Assembly (NCBI RefSeq): GCF_012939995.1
Contig: NZ_SPMZ01000004.1
Coordinates: 1 to 64,000 of the forward strand
DNA: 64,000 nt
Reading direction: 5' to 3'
Source of the DNA: Candidatus Competibacter phosphatis
GTDB lineage: Bacteria > Pseudomonadota > Gammaproteobacteria > Competibacterales > Competibacteraceae
Shown: piece after piece, positions 31,687 through 39,767 of the stretch
Numbering within the stretch: the stretch's first letter is position 1
Layout: each line of letters opens with the position of its first letter
Made by a program: the position numbers and the translations under genes
The notes under the pieces: model-generated
Seen by the model: the letters and a program-made list of their open reading frames with translations, nothing else
The model's database searches: none
What the model was told of the DNA's origin: nothing

Positions 31687-33686
31687 GCCACCGTGACCGG
31701 TCGCAGGTCGTGGTTTTTACGGATCAGGTTGAGAATATCCACCATGATGCCATTCATATCGATATCCTTGGGCGTGTAGACCGCCGAGATACCGCGCTCT
31801 TTCAGCAGCTTAGCATCGCTCTCGGGAATAATGCCGCCGATCACCACCGGCAGATTCTTCAACCCGACCTCGCTCAACCGGTTGAAGACGTCCTCCACCA
31901 TCTCCACATGGCTGCCGGACAGTACCGACAGGCCGATCAGATGCACGCCCTCTTCCAGCGCTGCCTTGGCGATTTGTTCGGGAGTCAGGCGGATGCCTTC
32001 GTAGACGATCTCGAAGCCAACATCGCGGCCCTTGACGGCAATCTGTTCCGCCCCATTGCTGTGACCGTCCAGACCCGGCTTGCCGATCAGCAGACGTAGC
32101 GGCCGGCCCAGTTCATTGCCGGTTTTTGTGACCTCGGTGCGAATCGCCACCGCTTTCGCCCCTCGGCTGTCGTCGTTGGCCGGAATGTCGATGCCGGTGG
32201 GGGCGCGATATTCGCCGAAGATGTCGCGCAGAGTCTGCGACCATTCGCCGGTGGTGACACCGGCATGAGCGCATAGAATGGATGCCGGCATGATATTGGA
32301 ACCGCCGCGCGCGGTCTCGGCCAGATTGGCCAGCGCCGCCTTGACATCGGTATCGTTGCGCTGGGCACGGAAGGCATTGAGCCGTTCGATCTGTTCGCGC
32401 TCGGCGCGCGGATCGACTTTCATGATGCCGCTGTCAACACCGCCGGTCAGCGGCGACACCTCGGTTTCCTGGTAGCAATTCAGACCGATGATCTTCAGAT
32501 CCCCACGCTCGATGGCGCGCATCCGCTCGGTGTGACTGGTGACCAATTGCCGCTTGACGTAGCCGGATTCGATCGCTTGCACCATCCCGCCCTGCTCTTG
32601 AACCCGAGCCATTTCCGCTGTCGCGCCATCGACCAGCGCCTTGACCTTGGCGGCGATGACGGGCGAGCCGTCGAAAATGTCGCCGTATTCCAGCAAGTCG
32701 GTTTCGAAAGCCAAGACCTGCTGCATCCGCAACGCCCATTGTTGATCCCACGGACGCGGCAGACCCAACGCCTCGTTCCAGGCCGGGAGTTGGATGGCAC
32801 GAGCGCGGGCTTTCTTGGACAGGCTGACGCCGAGCATTTCCAGCACGATGCGCTGGACGTTATTTTCCGGCTGCGCTTCGGTCAGGCCCAGCGAATTGAC
32901 CTGCACGCCATAACGGAAGCGGCGCATGTCCTCGCTCTGTACGCCATAGCGTTCCTGGGTCAGTTGGTCCCACATCTCGCCGAACGCCCGCATTTTGCAG
33001 GTTTCCTCAATAAAGCGGATGCCGGCATTGACGAAGAAGGAAATACGCCCGACCACCTGCTCAAAGCCTTCCGCGCCGATCTGGCCGGAATCGCGAACCG
33101 CGTCGAGGATGGCAATGGACGTGGACAGGGCGTAGGCCAGTTCCTGGGTCGGGGTCGCGCCGGCTTCCTGCAAGTGGTAGCTACAGATGTTAGTCGGATT
33201 CCATTTGGGGATGTTCTTGACCGTGTAGGCGATGATGTCGGTGATCAATCGCACCGAAGGTTGCGGCGGGAAGATGTAGGTACCGCGCGATAGGTATTCC
33301 TTGAGGATGTCGTTTTGAGTGGTGCCCTGCAATTGCGCCGGCGTTGCGCCCTGCCGCTCGGCTACCGCGACGTACAACGACAGCAGCCAAGCGGCGGTGG
33401 CGTTGATGGTCATGGAGGTGTTCATCTGACCGAGCGGGATCTGGTCGAACAACGCTTCCATGTCGCCGATATTGCAGATCGGTACGCCGACCTTGCCGAC
33501 TTCGCCGCGCGCCAGCGGATGATCGGCGTCGTAGCCGGTTTGGGTCGGCAGGTCGAAAGCGACCGACAGGCCGGTTTGGCCCTTGCTGAGGTTGGTGCGG
33601 TACAACTCGTTGGATGCCTTGGCGGAAGAATGGCCGGAGTAGGTCCGCATCAGCCAGGGTTTGTCGCGTTTGATTGGGGTGGACAT
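31683..33686 (-). CDS. ecm: (2R)-ethylmalonyl-CoA mutase
   Basis: Ecm (MeaA-like) is a B12-dependent mutase that turns ethylmalonyl-CoA into methylsuccinyl-CoA. The 667 residues form one homodimer-type chain, in contrast to the two-gene mutAB enzyme here. It starts with the substrate barrel (MSTPIKRDKPWLMRTYSGHS), includes SVAFDLPTQTGYD, and ends in a cobalamin domain with KPGLDGHSNGAEQIA; His542 of this DxHxxG is the cobalt ligand. It is the first gene of ecm-meaB-ccr, with CACGAGGTG just upstream of the ATG. The AT-rich insertion that starts behind its 5' end separates it from mch and mcd. Confidence 0.93.
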   Translation of the reverse strand: MSTPIKRDKPWLMRTYSGHSSAKASNELYRTNLSKGQTGLSVAFDLPTQTGYDADHPLARGEVGKVGVPICNIGDMEALFDQIPLGQMNTSMTINATAAWLLSLYVAVAERQGATPAQLQGTTQNDILKEYLSRGTYIFPPQPSVRLITDIIAYTVKNIPKWNPTNICSYHLQEAGATPTQELAYALSTSIAILDAVRDSGQIGAEGFEQVVGRISFFVNAGIRFIEETCKMRAFGEMWDQLTQERYGVQSEDMRRFRYGVQVNSLGLTEAQPENNVQRIVLEMLGVSLSKKARARAIQLPAWNEALGLPRPWDQQWALRMQQVLAFETDLLEYGDIFDGSPVIAAKVKALVDGATAEMARVQEQGGMVQAIESGYVKRQLVTSHTERMRAIERGDLKIIGLNCYQETEVSPLTGGVDSGIMKVDPRAEREQIERLNAFRAQRNDTDVKAALANLAETARGGSNIMPASILCAHAGVTTGEWSQTLRDIFGEYRAPTGIDIPANDDSRGAKAVAIRTEVTKTGNELGRPLRLLIGKPGLDGHSNGAEQIAVKGRDVGFEIVYEGIRLTPEQIAKAALEEGVHLIGLSVLSGSHVEMVEDVFNRLSEVGLKNLPVVIGGIIPESDAKLLKERGISAVYTPKDIDMNGIMVDILNLIRKNHDLRPVTVA

Positions 33687-33770
33687 CGGGCACCTCGTGG
33701 GAGTTGTTGTAGGGGCAAACGTTCTTGACTTCCCTGTTATTCTTTGAGAGCAAATTTTATTACTGGTCTA

Positions 33771-34219
33771 TTAATCTGAATCTTTTAAATTTTCCAAATC
33801 ATCGATATCCTTCAATCTTCCACTCACCTTTTTATTCCTTCTCAAATCCTCAATGCCTATCACATCTAAAGTTATCTCGTCGTGTAAAAACCACCATTTT
33901 ATTTTTTGTAACAATCTTTGAACCTAACTCCATCAATTGTTGTGAGGATATCTATACGAAATGGTGGATAGCCCATTTGTATGACATTACCTGATTTAGT
34001 GAAATCCTCTTCTGTTAAGCCGAAGGAATCAAAACCAAATTCAGTCAGCACAGCGACCATTTTGCGGGCATTTTGTCGAGTTGCATTGATCCATATATCC
34101 AAATCACCGGTATACCGAGGATAACCATGAATTCCCACCGCATAACCACCGACAATAAGATACTCAACCTCTTTTTTGTTTAATAACTCGACAAACTCTT
34201 TGAAGTCTTGGCTCAACAT
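33771..34219 (-). CDS. MNT-like nucleotidyltransferase, one frameshift
   Basis: An AT-rich gene whose first 106 residues contain the nucleotidyltransferase signature EYLIVGGYAVGIHGYPRYTGDLDIWI (GG...DxD) and FGLTEEDF...QMGYPP.RIDILT, matching a widespread family of small stand-alone nucleotidyltransferases. The frame stops at 33899. Adding one base to the six-T run 33902-33907 (A on the coding strand) continues it as WWFLHDEITLDVIGIEDLRR to a stop at 33771, giving 149 residues, the usual length. Its ATG overlaps the stop of a 49-codon ORF upstream. Such pairs are common in accessory DNA; a toxin-antitoxin role is possible but unproven. Confidence 0.7.
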
Positions 34220-34362
34220 CTTTTTCTAAATTCGATATATTGATTACGAAGGATTTCTATAGCATCTATACGTTCATTTACCGGCCTTGAAATCCAATAC
34301 TCGTAATCATTAGGCTGTTCATGCAATGATACAATTTTTGAGCATCTTTTTCCATGATCCAA
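34213..34362 (-). CDS. small ORF paired with the nucleotidyltransferase
   Basis: A 49-residue frame from a TTG at 34362 to a TGA at 34213: SKIVSLHEQPNDYEYWISRP, then VNERIDAIEILRNQYIEF. This resembles the short proteins (IVSLH...DYEYW.SRP..ERI.A.E.LR.Q) that usually precede this kind of nucleotidyltransferase. The stop overlaps the next start (ATGTTGA), so translation is probably coupled. The exact start is uncertain: the TTG lacks a good ribosome binding site, and an ATG at 34354 is out of frame. It is too short for most gene finders. Confidence 0.5.
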   Translation of the reverse strand: MDHGKRCSKIVSLHEQPNDYEYWISRPVNERIDAIEILRNQYIEFRKRC

Positions 34363-34378
34363 ATCACCTACCAATCAA

Positions 34379-34515
34379 CTAAGAATGGCGTTGTTGCATA
34401 ATTCGATAAGATATTGATTATAAAGCAATATATAAAAAGATCAAAAAAAATAATCATATTCATTTCATATAAATCAATATGTTATAGTTGAATTATGCAA
34501 CAACGCCACTAAGAA
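34379..34515. mobile_element. 123-bp MITE with 19-bp perfect terminal inverted repeats and 7-bp target duplication
   Basis: The element spans 34386-34508. Its ends, TGGCGTTGTTGCATAATTC (34386-34404) and the exact reverse complement (34490-34508), are flanked by direct repeats CTAAGAA at 34379-34385 and 34509-34515. The interior is very AT-rich, has no coding capacity and is itself partly self-complementary around ATATTGATT/AATCAATAT. This is the structure of a miniature inverted-repeat transposable element mobilised by a transposase elsewhere. The right-hand target duplication overlaps the stem of the mch/mcd terminator. I cannot assign the parent IS family with confidence. Confidence 0.85.
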
Positions 34516-34546
34516 CCCCTCGCCACAATTCAGGAGAGGGGTTCTT
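34511..34546 (-). terminator. terminator of the mcd-mch operon, touched by MITE insertion
   Basis: AAGAACCCCTC (34511-34521) / GAGGGGTTCTT (34536-34546) is an 11-bp perfect stem located 48 bases after the mch stop. The MITE target duplication begins within the distal arm, so what follows the stem on the minus strand is now AG and then the element rather than a T-run. Confidence 0.65.
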
Positions 34547-34593
34547 CCTCACCTCACACCGGCCGTCGCTTAATCAGCAACCGCCGTTCGATC

Positions 34594-35727
34594 TCAAAAA
34601 ATCTTGCTGCTGATCTTCTCCTTGCTCAGCTTCTGCTTATCGTTCTCCTTGATGAACAGATCCGCGCCATGGGTTTCCAACGCGGCAGCGGCGCTGATGT
34701 TCTTCACGCCAATGAACTGGAAGGTGACGATGCCGGCGGCATCGTTATTGGCTAAGGTCTCGGTCGCCACCACCCGCGACAGCGCCGCCACCGTGTCGCC
34801 GGACACCGCCGGTTGGGTGTGATAGCCCTCGGTGAAGCCCAGCTCCCACAGCGCGTTTTCGCTGACATCTCGACTGGCCAAACCTTCCAGCCAAGCGAAC
34901 ACCAAGCCGCCGTACACAATCGGCTCGCCACTCATCTTGCCCGACAAGCCGGTGCTGTACACCCGATCGAAATGCAACGGATGGGTGTTACCGACCAGAT
35001 AGGTCCAGGCCATGTGCTCGTCGGTGATGGTGCGGCCGTTGGCATGGATGATCAGATCGCCGAGGGAGAAGTCCTCGAAATAAGTATTAGGGCCAGTCAA
35101 CTGACTGGGATAGCCGCCCGCGTTGATCGGCAGATCCACCACCGGATGCTCCACCCACGGGAATTCGACCGGCGTGGTCGGCGCCGGCGTGGTCGGCAGG
35201 CGGTCGCCGCGATAACCAACCATGATCTTGCGCTCGTATTGCAACACCACCTGATTGTGCTGATTCACGCCCAAGGTGCGAATCAACACGATACCCGGCT
35301 TGTCTTCGCCGCGCGCCTTGCGGTCCATGACCTTGGTATAACCGCGCAGGGTGTCGCCCGGATAGACCGGCCGCAGGAATTGCACGTTGTAATAACCGAG
35401 ATTGGCGATGGCTTTCTCGGAGTCGTTATGCACACCCAGCGACAACACCACGTTGAATACCATCTGCGGACTGGCCGGCAGATCCTGGAAACCGTGTGCC
35501 CTGGCGTATTCCAGGTTCAGATACAGTGGATTGCACTGCATGAACACTCGGGCGAAATCCAACATCGGCCCACGTTCGAAGGTATAGCCGCGCGGATGGA
35601 CGAACACCTGCCCCGGCACGAATTCATCCAGATAACGCCCGTATTGCGGCCGGCGCACCCATTCCAGGTTGACCGCCACCGACCCCGCCACTTCCGCCTG
35701 TTCGCTCAGTCGCATCGAGAAACTCAT
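34594..35727 (-). CDS. mch: mesaconyl-C1-CoA hydratase
   Basis: Mch hydrates mesaconyl-C1-CoA to beta-methylmalyl-CoA in the ethylmalonyl-CoA pathway. The protein has 377 residues made of two MaoC/hot-dog halves. The first contains FERGPMLDFARVFMQCNPLYLN and NLGYYNVQFLRPVYPGDTL; the second contains DEHMAWTYLVGNTHPLHFD, the hydratase motif region, and GEPIVYGGLVFAWLEGLASRD. Family members are about 340 residues; the extra length is a charged C-terminal tail (DKQKLSKEKISSKIF). It is three bases from mcd and read in the same direction, forming the mcd-mch operon. Confidence 0.9.
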   Translation of the reverse strand: MSFSMRLSEQAEVAGSVAVNLEWVRRPQYGRYLDEFVPGQVFVHPRGYTFERGPMLDFARVFMQCNPLYLNLEYARAHGFQDLPASPQMVFNVVLSLGVHNDSEKAIANLGYYNVQFLRPVYPGDTLRGYTKVMDRKARGEDKPGIVLIRTLGVNQHNQVVLQYERKIMVGYRGDRLPTTPAPTTPVEFPWVEHPVVDLPINAGGYPSQLTGPNTYFEDFSLGDLIIHANGRTITDEHMAWTYLVGNTHPLHFDRVYSTGLSGKMSGEPIVYGGLVFAWLEGLASRDVSENALWELGFTEGYHTQPAVSGDTVAALSRVVATETLANNDAAGIVTFQFIGVKNISAAAALETHGADLFIKENDKQKLSKEKISSKIF

Positions 35728-35730
35728 GGC

Positions 35731-37452
35731 TCAAACCTCCACTTCCGCCTTGGCCTTGGCATTGTCCACCAGCGAACGGGCAATGACCTTCAAGGCCAGG
35801 GTTTCTTCGGCACCTTCGAAGATCGACAGCACCCGCGCATCGATGAAATAGCGACTGACCGGCATTTCCTCGGCGTAACCCATGCCACCGTGAATCTGCA
35901 AGGCCTCGCGGGTTACCCATTCGGCGGTCTTGCAGGTGAAGAACTTGACCATGCTGGCTTCCATGTCACCCTTGCCTTGATCCATCAACCGGCCCACCGA
36001 ATAGGTGAATTGACGGCTCACGGCCAGATAAGTCGCCATCCGCGCCAGTTTGACCTGCGTCAATTGGTAGTCACCGATGGGATAACCGAAGACCACCCGT
36101 TCCTGGGCGTAACTCAGCGCCCGTTCGTAGGCCGCCTGCATGACGCCTATCGCCCGAGCGGCGGTTTGAATGCGGCCGCCGGAAAAACCGGCCATGGTGA
36201 AATAGAAGCCCTTGCCTTCGCCTTTCGGCCCACCCAGCATGTTTTCGTCCGGGACGAAGACATTGTCGAAGAACAGGTCGAAGGAGTGCATCCCGCGATA
36301 GCCGATGGTGGAAATCGCCTTGCCGCCCAACTTGCCGCCGCCTTCCTGCGTGAACTCGAAGGCGTGACCGGAATAGCTCGGCTTCTCCAGCAGGAACATC
36401 GACAGGCCGCGATGGCCAACGGAAATATCGGGGTTGGTGCGGGCCAGAATCAGCAGCACCCCCGCCTTACCGCCGAAGGTGCACCACGTCTTGGCGCCAT
36501 TCAGCAGCCAGCCGCCCTCGGTCTTGGTGGCCTTCAGCCGCATGTTGGCCACGTCGGAACCGTAGTTGGGTTCGGTCACCGCCACCGCGCACAGCAGATC
36601 GCCGGATGCCAGTTGCGGCAGCCATTTCTCTTTCTGCTCCTCGGTGCCACCCTTGAGCAACGCCTTGGACAGGATCTCGGGCCGGGTAATCAGGCTACCG
36701 GCGGCGCCCAGCGAACCGCGAGTCAGCTCCTCGGTCACCACGATCATGCCCAGATTGTCTTCGTGCTCGTCGCTCTGAATGCCGCCGAAGCGCTCTGGAA
36801 TGGAAATGCCAAAGCAACCCATTTCCCGGACCTGATCGAGAATGGTGTCGGGAATGTCGAGATCGTGGCGGTGGATCTCCTCCGCCAGCGGCATCACCAC
36901 TTCCTCGGCCACCCGGCGGAAGGTGTCGCGCATCATCTCGTGATGATCGTCCAACAGATAGGCGCCGGTCACGCCATCCTGGCTGCGTACCCGCTGCCCC
37001 AGGTCGGCGAGCGTGGCCGCCGGCAGTTGCGCCACACAGAACCCCCGCACCGCCGGATGATCCACGGTGGCGCTCAGCCAGTTGTCGTTCAGGCCGAAAT
37101 CGGCCGGGCGAGCGCTCAAACGGTTGCGGACCCCCTGTAAAGCCTCGGCGGTGAACAGCAACGCGAACCGCTCTTCCAGGATCGCCTCGCTAGTCGAACC
37201 GCCACCGGCCGCGCGCGCGCGCGCGGCGTAATCGAGCATGAAGCGGGCACCGGTCACTTCCGCGCAGGACAACGCCAAGTCGTAGCTCGCCAATTGGTGT
37301 TGGTCGAGCAGCGCGGCGGATACCTTGCCATCGGCTTTCTGGGTCCGTTCCTTGAGATCCGCCAACGCGAAGTCGAGCGCTTTCTGGACGGCGTTCAGCG
37401 CCAGGACGGCCTGCTGCAACTGCTCTGCCGGATTCTGGATCGGTGCGGACAT
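35731..37452 (-). CDS. mcd: (2S)-methylsuccinyl-CoA dehydrogenase
   Basis: Mcd is the flavin-dependent acyl-CoA dehydrogenase that oxidises (2S)-methylsuccinyl-CoA to mesaconyl-C1-CoA. The 573 residues include an N-terminal extension of about 160 helical residues typical of Mcd, followed by an acyl-CoA dehydrogenase core: FGISIPERFGGIQSDEH, AVTEPNYGSDVANMRL (FAD/substrate), LNGAKTWCTFGGKAGVLLIL, and the C-terminal domain with QIHGGMGYAEEMPVSRYF. The length sets it apart from ordinary short-chain acyl-CoA dehydrogenases (about 380). It is the first gene of mcd-mch. The electron acceptor, presumably ETF, is not encoded in the window. Confidence 0.92.
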   Translation of the reverse strand: MSAPIQNPAEQLQQAVLALNAVQKALDFALADLKERTQKADGKVSAALLDQHQLASYDLALSCAEVTGARFMLDYAARARAAGGGSTSEAILEERFALLFTAEALQGVRNRLSARPADFGLNDNWLSATVDHPAVRGFCVAQLPAATLADLGQRVRSQDGVTGAYLLDDHHEMMRDTFRRVAEEVVMPLAEEIHRHDLDIPDTILDQVREMGCFGISIPERFGGIQSDEHEDNLGMIVVTEELTRGSLGAAGSLITRPEILSKALLKGGTEEQKEKWLPQLASGDLLCAVAVTEPNYGSDVANMRLKATKTEGGWLLNGAKTWCTFGGKAGVLLILARTNPDISVGHRGLSMFLLEKPSYSGHAFEFTQEGGGKLGGKAISTIGYRGMHSFDLFFDNVFVPDENMLGGPKGEGKGFYFTMAGFSGGRIQTAARAIGVMQAAYERALSYAQERVVFGYPIGDYQLTQVKLARMATYLAVSRQFTYSVGRLMDQGKGDMEASMVKFFTCKTAEWVTREALQIHGGMGYAEEMPVSRYFIDARVLSIFEGAEETLALKVIARSLVDNAKAKAEVEV

Positions 37453-37787
37453 GGGTTTACCTCATCTGGTGACGGTTATTCGCGAAAACCATAAATTTAG
37501 TAAGTTCTAACCGCGAAGTGTAAGGGAAAATCGCTTGGAGCACACGACCTGAACCGGCACAGCGGCAAAAAATCCCGGCGGAAATCGGCCGCTTGCATTC
37601 CGAAAACGACCGTCGTGAACCGTCTTGCCGGTTCTGGCGAGAGTGGATCGGCTCACTGGCGATTATCCCTTATAATCCGAAATTCTCGGGGCAGGGGCGT
37701 GATCCTGACTCCCCCCGATCCCCCCTCCCATCGTCATGCCGGCGCTTCCGAAATTCCGGCGCGGCGCCGCACCGCAAGAGACTTATC
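37453..37787. other. divergent intergenic region between mcd and an unknown gene
   Basis: 335 bases without a supported gene. It must hold the mcd promoter (minus) and that of the gene starting at 37788 (plus). A TATAAT hexamer occurs at 37671-37676 on the plus strand (CCCTTATAATCC) but lacks a recognisable -35. No operator-like palindrome was picked out. Confidence 0.4.
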
Positions 37788-39081
37788 GTGGCCACAACCT
37801 CTTCTACCGCATCGAACAAAATCAGCCACTACGCCGGCTTGCTGGCGCTCGAACTGGACCCGCAACGGGCCGATTTCAGCGACGTGCCACCCCGAGCCCT
37901 TGAGCGTGGCGGCCGCCACCGCCCTGGCCGGCCATCTCGCCAAGGATCTGGACCGCATTCTCGACGGCATTCACCATCTGGGACTGATCCTGCCGGGGGC
38001 GCTGTACGATCAGACCGAGATTCTTCGCCCCGGCTTCCCCTTGATCGACGCCTTGACCGAATTATACAGCGGCAGCGACCGTGACCGGATTTTCAAACCC
38101 CGCTTGATCGCCTTGGGCAGCGACCGCGGCTATTTCCCGGTGGCCGGCATCGATCCACGGCGCCGGCCCGGTTCCGGGCCCCTGCTACTGCTGCCGTTCT
38201 GTTTCGTCGGCCCGCGCGACGACATCGCCCGATTGGCGCGTGTCATGGAAGATACCCTGCTGCAAAATGGCGAAACCTCGCAAGCCACGCGCGAGGCGGT
38301 CCAGGAAGCGTTCGGATTGACCGCGATGAATCTGTCCTACGCCACCATCGGTGACCTGTGCGCGCTGCTGCGGGTACAACTGGATGGCAACGGGTTGCTG
38401 CCACTCTGGGAATTGCTGGAGCAGTCCTGGTTCGAGCGGCCCGGCGTGCGTTCCGCGACCCTGGACGGCGGCAACCGCTTTCTGGTGGCCGGCGATCACG
38501 CCCATACCCCGTTTTACACCTTCGATGACTGGGCGCAGTTTGGGCCAGGTCGTGCCCTGCCGGCGATGGAACTGGGAGAGGGCTACCGGCGTTGGGCGCG
38601 CTTGCAGCGACAATATGCATTGGCGCTGGAAGCCTACGGACTGCATGTGCGCTGGGTGCTGGCCAACCCGCAACTGGAGACAACGCTGGCCACTGCGGAC
38701 GACGAGGCGGCGCTGGCGGCGTTCCGGGAAATTCCCTGCCTGTCGGGGGATTATCTGGTCGAGGCGATTTTCCAGAACGACAACGAGCATCCGGAACGGC
38801 GGATGTCGATCACCAATCAGGCCGACCCGGAGCTAGGCACGCTGGCCTATACGGTCACCACCCTGGACGACAATGGGCAATTGTTGCGGCTGGAGCATCA
38901 CTACCCGCTGCGACCGCAGGGCTTGAATACGATCATCGACCGCTTGATCCAACGCTGCGACGAACAAGCCGTCGAGCGACAGGTCCTGCATCCGGGACGG
39001 CTACTGTACTCGGAACGCGGGCGAAACTTGCGGGCCGCGACCGTCGCCGACCTGCCGGCATCGACGGAGCGGCTGCATTAG
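37788..39081 (+). CDS. hypothetical protein, one frameshift
   Basis: I do not recognise this protein. Residues 1-33 (VATTSSTASNKISHYAGLLA onward) lie in one frame and the rest in another; removing one C from CCCC 37890-37893 joins them and yields 430 residues. The GTG at 37788 has AAGAGA about eight bases upstream. The protein appears soluble and mixed alpha/beta, with no signal peptide and only one hydrophobic stretch (PLLLLPFCFVGP). Landmarks are DRILDGIHHLGLILPGALYD, a Trp/Phe-rich middle (TFDDWAQFGPG) and ERRMSITNQADPELGTLAY. It is divergent from mcd. Confidence 0.65.
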
Positions 39082-39162
39082 CAGGGTGGGAACAACCGAT
39101 AAGCCACCGCGTCATCGGCCCTGTCCCGTAACGGGAAAGGGTCCGAGCGCGGGAAAAGCATT

Positions 39163-39633
39163 TCAATAATGCGCAACCCGGGTCGTGCCGTCGTTACCGA
39201 TCAACACCCGTACCCGATCGCCGGGATAAAACGGCTCATCGGCCGCCTGGGTGACGGCCACCATCCGACCGTTATCCAATTGGACGGTGATTTCCAGACC
39301 CGGCTGCCGGGTCGCGTTCTCCTCGATCGCCGAACCGGCCAACCCGCCCAGCACCGCTCCGCCGATGGCGCCGGCCACCTGGCCCCGACCCCTGCCGATG
39401 GTGCTACCGGCCACACCACCCAAGGCCGCGCCGCTCACCGCGCCCACGCCACTCTTGGTCCCCTCGATCAAAACCTGGCGGACGCTCTCCACATAGCCCA
39501 AACGCACCTCCTGGGCCTCGCGGGCCTGATCACGGCTATAGGCACCGCCGGACATACTGGCCGGACAACCGCTCAACACCAGGCCCGCCGCCAATACCAC
39601 CGCCACAGTCGCTGTCGTCTTCATCAATCGCAT
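39163..39633 (-). CDS. glycine-zipper outer-membrane lipoprotein (SlyB-like)
   Basis: A 156-residue lipoprotein precursor. The signal peptide KTTATVAVVLAAGLVLSGC ends in an LSGC lipobox, with Cys as lipidation site. A glycine-zipper segment follows: GAVSGAALGGVAGSTIGRGRG and AGAIGGAVLGGLAGSAI, as in SlyB/Pcp and the 17-kDa antigen family. The C-terminal part (EITVQLDNGRMVAVTQ...GDRVRVLIG) is a small beta domain common to these proteins. It is likely anchored to the outer membrane on the periplasmic side. The start at 39633 gives the correct signal peptide; the longer frame would bury it. Confidence 0.82.
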   Translation of the reverse strand: MRLMKTTATVAVVLAAGLVLSGCPASMSGGAYSRDQAREAQEVRLGYVESVRQVLIEGTKSGVGAVSGAALGGVAGSTIGRGRGQVAGAIGGAVLGGLAGSAIEENATRQPGLEITVQLDNGRMVAVTQAADEPFYPGDRVRVLIGNDGTTRVAHY

Positions 39634-39767
39634 CGTCCACCTCGTCGCACATCGGCATTGTTCGAATTGAAATTGGTCGGGCATTATAGCTAAACCCATC
39701 GCTCAACATAATCAGCGACATTAGAATCGCGACTGAACCGCTCGCCGCCACCCTATCCCACATCGCC

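Noticed and set aside
34813-37140. 775-codon open frame on the plus strand, antisense to mcd and mch
   Set aside because: Pure antisense shadow of two well-supported genes in GC-rich DNA; low-complexity His/Gly/Arg-rich translation with no family features.
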